DNA of 64,000 nucleotides from Asticcacaulis excentricus. GTDB taxonomy: Bacteria > Pseudomonadota > Alphaproteobacteria > Caulobacterales > Caulobacteraceae. The notes beneath the pieces were generated by a model. That model was not told the DNA's origin. It did not search any database and was given only the letters and a program-made list of their open reading frames with translations. The stretch's first letter is position 1. The number at the start of each line of letters is the position of its first letter. The translations under genes and the position numbers were made by a program. The DNA is taken from assembly GCF_003966695.1 (NCBI RefSeq), contig NZ_AP018827.1, positions 124,001 to 188,000 on the forward strand, written 5' to 3'. This document shows, piece after piece, positions 25,895 to 34,681 of this stretch.

Positions 25895-26356
25895 ATGCCA
25901 AAAGCCGCCGAAACGCCTGACACCCCCGTCTGCCTCGAACTGTCGAAGGTGCTGGCCGACAGCTATAATCTCTATCTGAAGACGCACGGCTATCACTGGA
26001 ATGTGCGCGGGCCGCAGTTCAACAGCCTGCACGCCATGTTCATGGCCCAGTACACCGAGATGTGGACGGCGCTGGACGAAATCGCCGAGCGCATCCGCGC
26101 CCTGGGCGAACTGGCCCCCATGTCGGGCGCGGCCTTTGGCAACCTGTCTTCGATCAAGGAAGGCGATGCCACCAAATCGGCCAATGAGATGCTGAAAGAG
26201 CTGGCCGACGGGCACAAGACCCTGATCGCCACGCTGAAAAACGCGCTGAAGGTTGCCGAAGAGGCCAGCGACGACCCCACGGTGGACCTCCTGACCGTGC
26301 GCCTCGGCAGCCACGAAAAGCACCTGTGGATGATCTCGGCCTCGCTGGAAGATTGA
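25895..26356 (+). CDS. dps: DNA starvation/stationary-phase protection protein Dps
   Basis: A 153-residue ferritin-like four-helix protein that forms a dodecamer, oxidises Fe(II) with peroxide and shields DNA. The ferroxidase site is in 'KTHGYHWNVRGPQFNSLHAMFMAQYTEMWTALDEIAERI' (His, then Asp/Glu). The start follows TAAGGGT. Divergent from nadA. The next gene begins 5 bp after the stop. Confidence 0.93.
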   Translation: MPKAAETPDTPVCLELSKVLADSYNLYLKTHGYHWNVRGPQFNSLHAMFMAQYTEMWTALDEIAERIRALGELAPMSGAAFGNLSSIKEGDATKSANEMLKELADGHKTLIATLKNALKVAEEASDDPTVDLLTVRLGSHEKHLWMISASLED

Positions 26357-26361
26357 CGCGG

Positions 26362-26874
26362 GTGTTTTCGGATGCCCTTAATCTAAATGGCGTTGACTGG
26401 CCCCTTCTTCAGAATGGGGCCGTCAACCTGTTCAAGAATCTGACCTATTTTGTCGATACACAAACCGATCTGAAGACCGCGGGTTATGAGGTAGGCTATG
26501 TCGATTGCCATAGTGGGATAAAGGCTTTCTGCGCGCAACTCTCTGATATTCTGAACTGGTCTGAACAGTTCGGCTACGATGAGTGGAGCGGTAATCTTGA
26601 TGCATTGGACGACGCTTTCTGCACCTATCCCTTTAGTGAGTCGGGCAAGTCCGTTTTAGCGTTTGAAGCCTTCGATCAGATCGTGAATGAAGATGCTTAT
26701 TTCGCTTCCGGCATACTGGATGTAATTGAACGCTCGTCCCGCAATCATTTGCTTTTCAGCCGGCGGCTCATCGCACTGGTGCAAACCAACGACCCCGGAT
26801 ATTCGTGTGAGAATATCGGTGGGCGGTCAGCGAACTGGAATCCCAAAGAATGGTTTCAAGCTGACAGGTTTTGA
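26362..26874 (+). CDS. barstar-like protein
   Basis: A 170-residue protein whose central part, 'GYEVGYVDCHSGIKAFC...LNWSEQFGYDEWSGNLDALDDAF', carries the barstar signature (fG-x-x-x-W/F-x-x-NlDALdD). Barstars bind and block secreted barnase-type RNases, but no barnase gene is near. It is longer than classical barstar (about 90 aa), with an unrecognised C-terminal extension of about 60 aa. The GTG at 26362 gives a start 5 bp after dps; the open frame reaches back into dps. Base composition is somewhat lower in GC than its neighbours, suggesting later acquisition. Confidence 0.7.
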   Translation: MFSDALNLNGVDWPLLQNGAVNLFKNLTYFVDTQTDLKTAGYEVGYVDCHSGIKAFCAQLSDILNWSEQFGYDEWSGNLDALDDAFCTYPFSESGKSVLAFEAFDQIVNEDAYFASGILDVIERSSRNHLLFSRRLIALVQTNDPGYSCENIGGRSANWNPKEWFQADRF

Positions 26875-26905
26875 TCTTCCAGCCCAACTGCTGTAAGCGG
26901 CGTGT

Positions 26906-27337
26906 ATGATCTTCATTACGCCCAAAATCTCCGTCGATGAGGCCGAACTAAGCGAGAGCTTTGTGCGCGCGTCCGGCGCGGGCGGGCAGAATGTCAATAA
27001 GGTCTCGACCGCCGTTGAACTGCGCTTTTCGATCTGGGAAAACCAGACGATCCCCTATGAGGTCAAGCAGCGCCTGATCGTTCTGGGCGGGCGGCGCGTG
27101 ACGCAGGACGGCGTGCTGGTCCTGTTCGTGCAGACCCACCGCACCCAGGATATGAACCGCAAGGCGGCGCGCGAACGCTTTGTCGAGCTGCTGCAACGCG
27201 CAGCCGCGCCACCCCCGCCACCGCGCATCAAGACCAAGCCGACCCAAGGGGCGGTGCGCCGGCGTCTGGTGGCCAAATCCATCCGGTCGGGCATCAAGTC
27301 CGGCCGCCAGAAACCTTTGGGCGAAGATGACGACTGA
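26906..27337 (+). CDS. arfB: alternative ribosome-rescue factor ArfB (YaeJ/ICT1 type)
   Basis: A 143-residue peptidyl-tRNA hydrolase that frees stalled ribosomes. The catalytic GGQ is at residues 26-28 in 'RASGAGGQNVNKVSTAVELRF'. The C terminus is a basic tail (many Arg/Lys) that enters the mRNA channel. It lacks the codon-recognition domain of true release factors, which identifies it as ArfB rather than PrfA/PrfB. Its end overlaps the acetyltransferase gene by 11 bp. Confidence 0.93.
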   Translation: MIFITPKISVDEAELSESFVRASGAGGQNVNKVSTAVELRFSIWENQTIPYEVKQRLIVLGGRRVTQDGVLVLFVQTHRTQDMNRKAARERFVELLQRAAAPPPPPRIKTKPTQGAVRRRLVAKSIRSGIKSGRQKPLGEDDD

Positions 27338-27827
27338 GATCCGACCGGCCACCGCCGCCGATGCCGACGCCATTCTGACGCTGTATCGTGAGGTCGCGCG
27401 CCTCAGCGGCGGGCTGGCGCGTACCGAAGCCGAAATCACGCCGGACTATATTACCGGCAACCTGACGGCGGCCTTGAAGCGCGGGGTGTGTCTGATCGCC
27501 GAAAGTGACGGGCGCTGCGTCGGGGAAATCCACGCCTATGCGCCGATGCCGAAGCAGTTTGCGCACGTCCTCAGCGACCTGACCGTGGCCGTGTCGCCCG
27601 CAACTCAGGGGCAGGGGGTTGGGCGTCGCCTGTTTGAGGCGCTGATCGCCCATAGCCGTCAGCAAACGCACATCCGGCGCATCGAGCTTTTGTGCCGCGA
27701 AGGCAATGCGCGTGGTATTACCCTCTATGAAAGTCTGGGCTTTGTGCGGGAAGGGCGATTGAAAGGGCGCGTCCACCTGCCCGACGGCACGGTCGAGGAC
27801 GATCTGTTCTTCGGGCTCACGCTGTGA
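27327..27827 (+). CDS. GNAT family N-acetyltransferase
   Basis: A protein of 166 aa with the acetyl-CoA-binding 'VSPATQGQGVGRRLFEAL' (Q/R-x-x-G-x-G/A) and the C-terminal 'NARGITLYESLGFVREGRLKGRV' typical of GNAT enzymes. Acceptor unknown. The ATG at 27327 lies inside the end of arfB, so coupled translation is likely; the longer open frame upstream runs in a shadow frame of arfB. Confidence 0.85.
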   Translation: MTTEIRPATAADADAILTLYREVARLSGGLARTEAEITPDYITGNLTAALKRGVCLIAESDGRCVGEIHAYAPMPKQFAHVLSDLTVAVSPATQGQGVGRRLFEALIAHSRQQTHIRRIELLCREGNARGITLYESLGFVREGRLKGRVHLPDGTVEDDLFFGLTL

Positions 27828-28872
27828 GCGTTTTACGAACCCGGAACCAGCCGTAGCACAGGGCAGCGACCACAAGGCACAGGGCGGCAAAGCGCAGTTC
27901 GACGCCGGTGGTTATGCCGATCAGGCGCGCCCCTGTGCCAATGGCGCACGACAGGGCACACAGCCCCCAGATTTTTAGCGCCAGACGTCCATGATCCGGG
28001 TCACGGTGGATCAGCCATTGCTGATAGAGGTGATCCTTATGCGCCTCAAACAGGTTACGGTTACGCTGCGCGCGCCAGAGGAGCGTCAGCAGCACATCGA
28101 CCAGCAGCGGGGCCAGCAGGAAGCCGCCCAGCCAGATCGAGGCGATCTCATGCGTGCTGAGGACCAGCGCCCCGCCGGTGACCAGAGCCCCGCCGAACAG
28201 CGACCCGGCGTCGCCCTGAAACACGCGATTGAGTGGCAGGTTGAACGGCAACAGCCCGGCAAAGGCCCCGCCGGTGGCCAGAAACACCAGCAGCACACCG
28301 CCCAGCATCGACACGGGCTGCGAGCCGAAGGCCAGCACGAACCCGGCATAGATCAGCAGGCACACGGCCTGCGTCCCGATAGCCAGACCGTTCGACCCGT
28401 CCATGAAATTGATGGCATTCAGCCCCAGCACCAGCCACGCCGTTGCGGCCAGAACCCCCAGCGGAAACGGCACGGCCAGAGTCAGGCCGGGGGCCAGAAT
28501 CAGTTCATGCACCGGATAGTGGTTGGCAAAACCGGCGCAGAGGATGATCTGAAACAGCAGCCGTGCCTTGGCGGGCAGGTCCAGCACATCGTCAATCGCC
28601 CCGGACAGTCCGGCCAGAGCCGCAAAGCCGAACAGCCACAGGCCGGTCTGCGGCCCAGGGACGGAAAGTTTCATCACGCCAAAAGCGATGGCCAGCCCGC
28701 TGGCGGCCATAACCGCCAGCCCGCCGCTGGTGGGCGTAGGCGCCTTGTGCGCGCCGCGGTCGCGCGGAATATCGACGGGCCCGCCGCGAATGGCCAGTTG
28801 CGCCAAAAGTGCGGCCAGCACGGCGGCGATGGCAACAATGCTCAGACAGGCGAGGGGGGAGAGAAGCCACAT
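27817..28872 (-). CDS. WecA/MraY-type polyprenyl-phosphate glycosyl-1-phosphate transferase
   Basis: A membrane enzyme of 351 aa with about ten or eleven helices. It shows 'RGAHKAPTPTSGGLAVM' at the N terminus, 'GAIDDVLDLPAKARLLFQ' (Mg-binding DD), 'NAINFMDGSNGLAIG' and a C-terminal 'LFEAHKDHLYQQW' His-rich loop. These match the MraY/WecA family that loads sugar-1-phosphates on undecaprenyl phosphate for surface glycans. MraY itself usually sits in the cell-wall cluster, so WecA-like is preferred. Start ATG at 28872 fits the AGGAG site better than the GTG two codons upstream. Confidence 0.85.
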   Translation of the reverse strand: MWLLSPLACLSIVAIAAVLAALLAQLAIRGGPVDIPRDRGAHKAPTPTSGGLAVMAASGLAIAFGVMKLSVPGPQTGLWLFGFAALAGLSGAIDDVLDLPAKARLLFQIILCAGFANHYPVHELILAPGLTLAVPFPLGVLAATAWLVLGLNAINFMDGSNGLAIGTQAVCLLIYAGFVLAFGSQPVSMLGGVLLVFLATGGAFAGLLPFNLPLNRVFQGDAGSLFGGALVTGGALVLSTHEIASIWLGGFLLAPLLVDVLLTLLWRAQRNRNLFEAHKDHLYQQWLIHRDPDHGRLALKIWGLCALSCAIGTGARLIGITTGVELRFAALCLVVAALCYGWFRVRKTLTA

Positions 28873-28882
28873 ACTCACGCTC

Positions 28883-28996
28883 CTCTCCCTTGAGGGAGAG
28901 GGTGGCCCGCAGGGGCGGGTGAGGGGGGGGAGCCTCTGTTTGGAACACGTCTCTCGATTACCCCCTCACCCCAACCCTCTCCCTCAAGGGAGAGGG
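28883..28996. repeat. long-range inverted repeat between the WecA-like gene and the aminotransferase
   Basis: CTCTCCCTTGAGGGAGAG at 28883-28900 and CTCTCCCTCAAGGGAGAG at 28977-28994 are each hairpins and also inverted copies of one another. The sequence between also pairs in part (GGGTGAGGGGG with CCCCCTCACCC). It sits between the wecA-like start and the aminotransferase stop and belongs to the GC-rich palindrome family of this window. Confidence 0.7.
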
Positions 28997-29013
28997 GGCT
29001 TGGGAGTGAACCC

Positions 29014-30231
<1,218 letters not shown>

Positions 30232-30444
30232 TTAAATATCTGGCTTTATGGGCGGTGGAGGTTCGCCCCTCTTTTGCGCGAAGGGCGGCGTTTGTCCAGC
30301 ACTGTTGCAGGATTGTGCGACATTTTCGCAAAGGCGTGGCACAGAGGTCGTACAGATGGTTTCGTGCGGAACGAATCGCGGCGCGCGACGTGGGTGACAA
30401 ATGGGCTTGAAACGGGTAATATCAACCCATTCAGGGGGGATGAT

Positions 30445-30954
30445 ATGCGTCGGGTGCTTTTGATCGTTGCAATCAGTGCGTGTGTCGCCCTGTCCGGGTG
30501 CGCTTCAATGCCCGTAGCCAGCGCTTCGGGCGGCATAACGCTGCTGCGCGACGCTTTGAGCGTGTCGGTGGCTGAACTGGAAACCAAAGCCGCCAGCGGC
30601 GACGCCCGTGCGCAGTTTTCAACCTCTCTGGTCTATCAGTACGGGCTACAGGGCACACCTGCCGATCCGGTAAAGGCCACGACCTACCGCCAGCAGGCCC
30701 TGAGCGCAAAAGGCTATATGCCGATCACGCAATATATCGCCGGGCTCAATGGCAATCCGGGCCGCACAGCCATCATCAATGTGCCGCGCTATGACGTGAC
30801 CGCCGGCGAGGCCCAGGCCGCCTATCGCTGCGCGCAGGCGGTGGCGCGCCGTGTTGCACCGGCGGTTGGCGCAGCCGCCTGCGGGGCGATAGAGGTTTAT
30901 GCCGAGCTGGTGTCCCAGTGGTCCGGCGAGGAGAGCAGATGGCCCGTCATTTAG
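30445..30954 (+). CDS. lipoprotein with a Sel1/TPR-like segment
   Basis: A protein of 169 aa with a lipobox signal peptide (ALSGC near residue 18). The following 'LETKAASGDARAQFSTSLVYQYGLQGTPADPVKATTYRQQAL' resembles a Sel1/TPR helix pair. Probably attached to the inner face of the outer membrane. The start follows CAGGGGGGATGAT. A much longer frame spanning this gene is a shadow of the minus-strand aminotransferase. Its stop overlaps the next gene by 16 bp. Function not known. Confidence 0.72.
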   Translation: MRRVLLIVAISACVALSGCASMPVASASGGITLLRDALSVSVAELETKAASGDARAQFSTSLVYQYGLQGTPADPVKATTYRQQALSAKGYMPITQYIAGLNGNPGRTAIINVPRYDVTAGEAQAAYRCAQAVARRVAPAVGAAACGAIEVYAELVSQWSGEESRWPVI

Positions 30955-31274
30955 AGTTGAGTGGGGCCGATATTATTCGGCGCAATATGCGCTTTCTGGT
31001 CGGGCTGGGGCTGAGTGCGGGGCTGTTGACCGGCCTGATTTCGCTGTGGCCGCATTGGCCCGGCGATATGATCGTACCCTTCCGGTTGCAGCTTGTGGGA
31101 CTGGCCGTGGCGGGGCTGCTCCTCAGCCTGTGTCTGGCGCGTCGGGCCTTGATGGGTTTTGCCGCTGTGGTGCTGATGCTGCACGCGACCCCTGTGGCCC
31201 TGCGGTTGATGCAGCGGCCGGTCCTGCCCGCGACGAGCGATGCCGGACGGCCGCTCAGCCTCGTTTTCAGCAAC
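30939..31274 (+). pseudogene. 5' remnant of an endonuclease/exonuclease/phosphatase-family membrane protein
   Basis: The frame starts MARHLELSGADIIRRNMRF and encodes three membrane segments followed by 'GRPLSLVFSN', which matches the typical N-terminal membrane part and first strand of EEP-family proteins. Just after about 31274 all similarity ends, the frame stops at 31325, and RHS sequence appears in a different frame. So about 110 residues of N terminus remain and the whole catalytic domain is gone. Confidence 0.65.
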
Positions 31275-33247
31275 GCAACGAAGTCTCTCGCTTCTACAAC
31301 GCCAATGGCACGCTGGACTATGTGACCGATGCCAAGGGCAACCGCACGGCCTTTCAGTATGATAACTTCAACCGTCAGGTCCGCACCTCCTATCCGACGG
31401 CCTCGAACGGGGCGAGCACAAACAGCGGCGACTATGAGCAGATCGACTATTCCGGTGCGCGCGTCGGGTCTGTGCGCCTGCGCGACGGTCAGGTGATCGG
31501 CTTCCACTACGACGGTCTGGGGCGACTGAGCTACAAGGACAATGCGGTCTCTGAAACCTTCACCTATAACAACTTCAATCAGATCACCTCGCATACGGCC
31601 AATAGCCTCACCTCGAACTATAGCTATAATTCACTGGGATGGCTGAAGACGGACGCCCAGCCACTGGGGACGGTGACCTACGACCATGACGGCTTCGGGC
31701 GTCGCACGAAGATGACCTATCCGGGCGGCTTCGAGGTCAATTACAGCTACAATGACGGCGACGAACTGACCGATATAAATGCGGGCGGCGCATGGCTGAA
31801 CTTCGTCTATGACAATCTCGGTCGCCGGACGCAGTTGAACCGCAGCAATGGCCAGACAACGAGCTATGGGTTCGACGGGTCGTTCCGCCTGAACAGCGTC
31901 GGGTTCGGCAGCAATACGGTGAGCCTGGGCTATAATGACGCCGATCAGATCGCCTCAAGAACAAACTCGAACGGGGCGTTCAACTATAATCCGGGGACGG
32001 TGCTGATCACCTATGGCATAGACGGGCTAAACCGGATTGCCACGGTCAACAGCGCGAATATGAGCTATGATCTGCGCGGCAACTTCACCAGCGATGGTGC
32101 CAGTACCTTTACCTACAATACCAACAACCTGATGACATCGGCGACGCAGTCGGGGGTGATGAGCCACCTGACCTATGATGCTGAGAACCGCCTGCATAGC
32201 ATCAGCAAGTACGACACGACGAAGTTCCTGTACGACGGGGCGGACATCATTGCCGAGTACAATGGTTCAAACCAGCTTCTGCGGCGTTATGTGCATGGTC
32301 CGGGGATGGATGAGCCGCTGATCTGGTTCGAAGGGAGCAGCACCAGCGACAAGCGGTTCTTCCACGCGGACAATCAGGGCAGCATCATCGCCACGACGGA
32401 CAGTTCTGGGAACACCTACGCGACGGTCTATGACGAGTACGGCATCCGCTATGCCAGCAATGAGACCTATGCCGGGAGGTTCAGCTATACGGGTCAGGCC
32501 TACCTGCCGGAGATCGGCATGTATTACTACAAGGCGCGGATGTACAATCCGATCATTGGGCGCTTCATGCAGACCGATCCCATCGGCTACGGCGCGGGCC
32601 TGAACTGGTATAACTATGTCGGGTCGGACCCGGTCAATTATACAGACCCGTGGGGACTTCAAGAGGAGGAAAAGCAGGATGACTGTGCGCCAGGTGAAAC
32701 AAGAGGCAGCGATGGAGTGTGCGCGACTGACGTTACCGTGGTGGGCCAACGAGGTCGCGACCTTCTTTCGAACGACCTCGGTCCACTGTGTGCAAAAATT
32801 CCCGCTTTCTGCGAATATGATGTCGACATCCTCCCAATTGACCCATTAGTTGGAGAGACCTGTGAAGCGAGTACTGCAGGCAATAAGGCGCTGGGATCGC
32901 CTAGCTACAGACAGCGGGTTCGGGAAATGATGAAGGCCTCGCTTGAAAACTGGGGAGGCATTGTTGAGTATGGCTTCATAACAGACGCAGATACAGGCTT
33001 AATCGGACCGTTATTCACGAGCGGCGACCGAAGGAAAATATCGAACTCAGCTGTACGAAGCCCGTCTGGCGCTCCAGTTGCCGCAGTGCGATCAAATTTC
33101 TCGAATTGGGTGTATACTCACTCTCACCCGAACAACAATCCTCCGTCACCACTATCAAGTGGAGATCGTAAAAATGCTGAATTTTTTGGATGGACAGTTA
33201 TAGCGGTAGATAAATCGTTTACAGTTCATTGCACTAGGCAGAGGTGA
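31275..33247 (+). pseudogene. 3' part of an RHS-repeat gene with a JAB/DUF4329-like toxin tip
   Basis: The in-frame product has several YD repeats ('YDNFNRQ', 'YDGLGRL', 'HDGFGRRTKMTYPGG', 'YDNLGRRTQ') and the RHS core 'GMYYYKARMYNPIIGRFMQTDPIGY...NLYNY'-like block ending in 'DPWGL' near 32650. A variable tip of about 195 residues follows, with Glu at 32965, His-x-His at 33119-33127 and Asp at 33164 in the order of a JAMM metal site (E, HSHP, S-x-x-D), close to DUF4329/Tox-JAB tips of polymorphic toxins. The N-terminal shell and any export domain are missing; no good start codon exists at the junction. The tip is AT-richer than the core. Confidence 0.8.
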
Positions 33248-33250
33248 ATC

Positions 33251-33556
33251 ATGTTCACATTTCCATTAATTTTCTTAATATCTGCGTCCTTGATCAGCAC
33301 GCCGGAATTGAGGAAGGAATTTCCAATTGATCCTCAAGATAAAATCATCGTCAGAGATGCTATTTCGAGATGGATAAGGAGTGTAAGTTCTACTGAAAAA
33401 AAGGAAATGGAAGACAGGGTCCCAATGGTCTTTAGATTAAGAGATATGAGGTGTGTGGTTCTCGTGTTGAGAGCTTCGTCAGTAGGGGGGGAGCCGGTTT
33501 ATTGTTATAAAATAAATTCAAACGATATTATTTATTCTATTGAGGACGTCGAATAA
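33251..33556 (+). CDS. putative immunity protein for the RHS tip
   Basis: A protein of 101 aa starting 3 bp after the RHS stop with an AGAGGTG site before the ATG. The N-terminal 'MFTFPLIFLISASLIS' is a signal peptide or membrane anchor; the rest is a small alpha/beta domain with two Cys. I do not recognise the family. Position directly downstream of a toxin tip, small size and AT-rich composition make it the expected immunity gene. A periplasmic location would suggest that the toxin arrives from outside. Confidence 0.6.
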   Translation: MFTFPLIFLISASLISTPELRKEFPIDPQDKIIVRDAISRWIRSVSSTEKKEMEDRVPMVFRLRDMRCVVLVLRASSVGGEPVYCYKINSNDIIYSIEDVE

Positions 33557-33709
33557 TTTTATAAACCGGCCTCGAAGCGGCATGGCTTATGGGTACAACT
33601 GACAACGTCAGGGGCGCATCTGCAGATATAACTGTTGGTGGGTTAAGTGGTAGTTTAGGATACGGAACTACTCTCAATGTTAACCGGAGTGGAATTTCTA
33701 ATTTGAAGC
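33557..33709 (+). other. AT-rich spacer with a possible displaced toxin-tip fragment
   Basis: The plus-strand frame from 33589 reads 'MGTTDNVRGASADITVGG...', then runs without stop straight through the CRISPR array because repeat plus spacer is 66 bp, a multiple of three. The first 35 codons look protein-like and could be the end of an older tip cassette, as seen behind RHS genes. I do not recognise it. It also occupies the place of a CRISPR leader. Confidence 0.3.
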
Positions 33710-33877
33710 GTTTCGGTTGGGCTCTGACGTCGTTTCTGCTAAGACCTAGTCGGGAGGGCGTTAAACTCCCAACTAGTTGCGGTTGGGCTCCGACGTCGTT
33801 TCTGCTAAGACATCGGGCAACTGATCATTATGGCAAAACAGGTTGCGGTTGGGCTCCGACGTCGTTTCTGCTAAGAC
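33710..33877 (+). CRISPR. minimal CRISPR array, 3 repeats of 36 bp, 2 spacers of 30 bp (type II-C-like)
   Basis: Repeats lie at 33710-33745, 33776-33811 and 33842-33877. Copies 2 and 3 are identical (begin GTTGCGGTTGGGCTCC, end TTTCTGCTAAGAC); copy 1 differs at two bases (GTTTCGG and CTCTGAC). Spacers at 33746-33775 and 33812-33841 are exactly 30 bp. Repeat and spacer lengths, the cas2/cas1 genes beside it, and the opposite orientation of array and cas genes fit type II-C. The repeat end TGCTAAGAC resembles the extended -10 box found at the same place in Neisseria-type repeats. cas9 and a tracrRNA anti-repeat are not visible. Confidence 0.9.
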
Positions 33878-33879
33878 TG

Positions 33880-33916
33880 CCCTTGCGAAACGCTATGTTT
33901 CGCAAGGGTTTTCTTT
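33880..33916 (+). terminator. intrinsic terminator directly after the CRISPR array
   Basis: CCCTTGCGAAAC at 33880-33891 and GTTTCGCAAGGG at 33897-33908 form a perfect 12-bp stem with a 5-nt loop followed by TTTTCTTT. It begins 2 bp after the last repeat and would stop plus-strand array transcripts before the convergent cas2 gene. Confidence 0.9.
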
Positions 33917-33949
33917 AGTTTTGACGTGAAAAAAGCGCTCATAATTTCC

Positions 33950-34282
33950 TCAAAACAGCGCCAGTTGTTCCGGATTTTTCGGCAAAGCTGATTCGCTTTG
34001 TCCTCTGAAACTGACGATTTGTGCGTACTGCTTGTCCGTAAAGTACAGTATATCTACTTTTCCATGCGCGGGCACGGCTTTTCCAATCTTGCGCGTGATG
34101 GCCTCGGCCTTTTCTCTTGAGAAGGCAAAACGGGCATAGACGGACAATTGCACCATCTCAAAACCCTGATCGAGCAGAAAGAGGCGGAACTTGCCGGCGC
34201 GTTTGCGTTCGGCAGAGGTGACGACGGGCAGGTCAAACAGGGCCATGATCCACATGATGCGATATGCCGAAAGATGAGTCAT
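33950..34282 (-). CDS. cas2: CRISPR-associated endonuclease Cas2
   Basis: A 110-residue Cas2 with the first-strand 'MWIMALFDLPVVTSAERKRA' and catalytic Asp17, 'FRLFLLDQGFEMVQLSVYARFAFS', and 'VDILYFTDKQYAQIVSFRG'. This pattern is the type II Cas2, partner of Cas1 in spacer acquisition. It looks intact. The ATG overlaps the end of cas1 (ATGA), as in an operon cas1-cas2 transcribed towards the array. Confidence 0.93.
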   Translation of the reverse strand: MTHLSAYRIMWIMALFDLPVVTSAERKRAGKFRLFLLDQGFEMVQLSVYARFAFSREKAEAITRKIGKAVPAHGKVDILYFTDKQYAQIVSFRGQSESALPKNPEQLALF

Positions 34283-34644
34283 GCTTCATCCCTCAGCGGA
34301 ATGAGCGGGCGAGGGAGGTCCAGCTTATCGACCTCTTTGAGATAGGCTTTCGCCAGCGAGTTGGTCAGCCGGGACAGGCAGACGGACAAAGGGGTGCGGC
34401 CATTGGCGGTCTGATAATCCAGCGACAGCATGCGAGTCAGTTGCCGCTTGACCGCAGGGGTAAGCTCGGTGTCTCCGGCCTCCCACAGGGTTTTGGCCAC
34501 CATATCGACCGCCGGGCGAAAGGGCTCCATAAGGTCGTCAGCCAGTCGCAAGGCTTCACCGCGACTTTGATGATGGATTGATAATGACGGGTGAAGACCC
34601 GCACCGGCTATGGCCCGCGCGGTGGCGGCGCGCAGACCCACCAT
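34279..34644 (-). pseudogene. cas1: cas1, C-terminal fragment
   Basis: Only the last ~120 residues of a type II Cas1 remain, starting near 'LRAATARAIAGAGLHPSLSIHH' and continuing 'LADDLMEPFRPAVD'. Full-length type II Cas1 has about 300 residues. The His and Asp of the metal site are still there (near His24/25 and Asp36/37 of the fragment), but the region with the catalytic Glu is lost. Upstream, a stop codon occurs in frame at 34660-34662 and an unrelated gene begins on the other strand, so cas1 was cut by recombination and not merely mis-started. Confidence 0.88.
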
Positions 34645-34681
34645 AGCGATAATGCCACGTCAGGCGGGGAGGACAGTTGAT

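Noticed and set aside
33589-33918. Plus-strand open frame of 109 codons across the CRISPR array
   Set aside because: The frame stays open through the array only because repeat plus spacer is 66 bp and the repeats lack stops in that frame. The translated repeats are not a real protein repeat.
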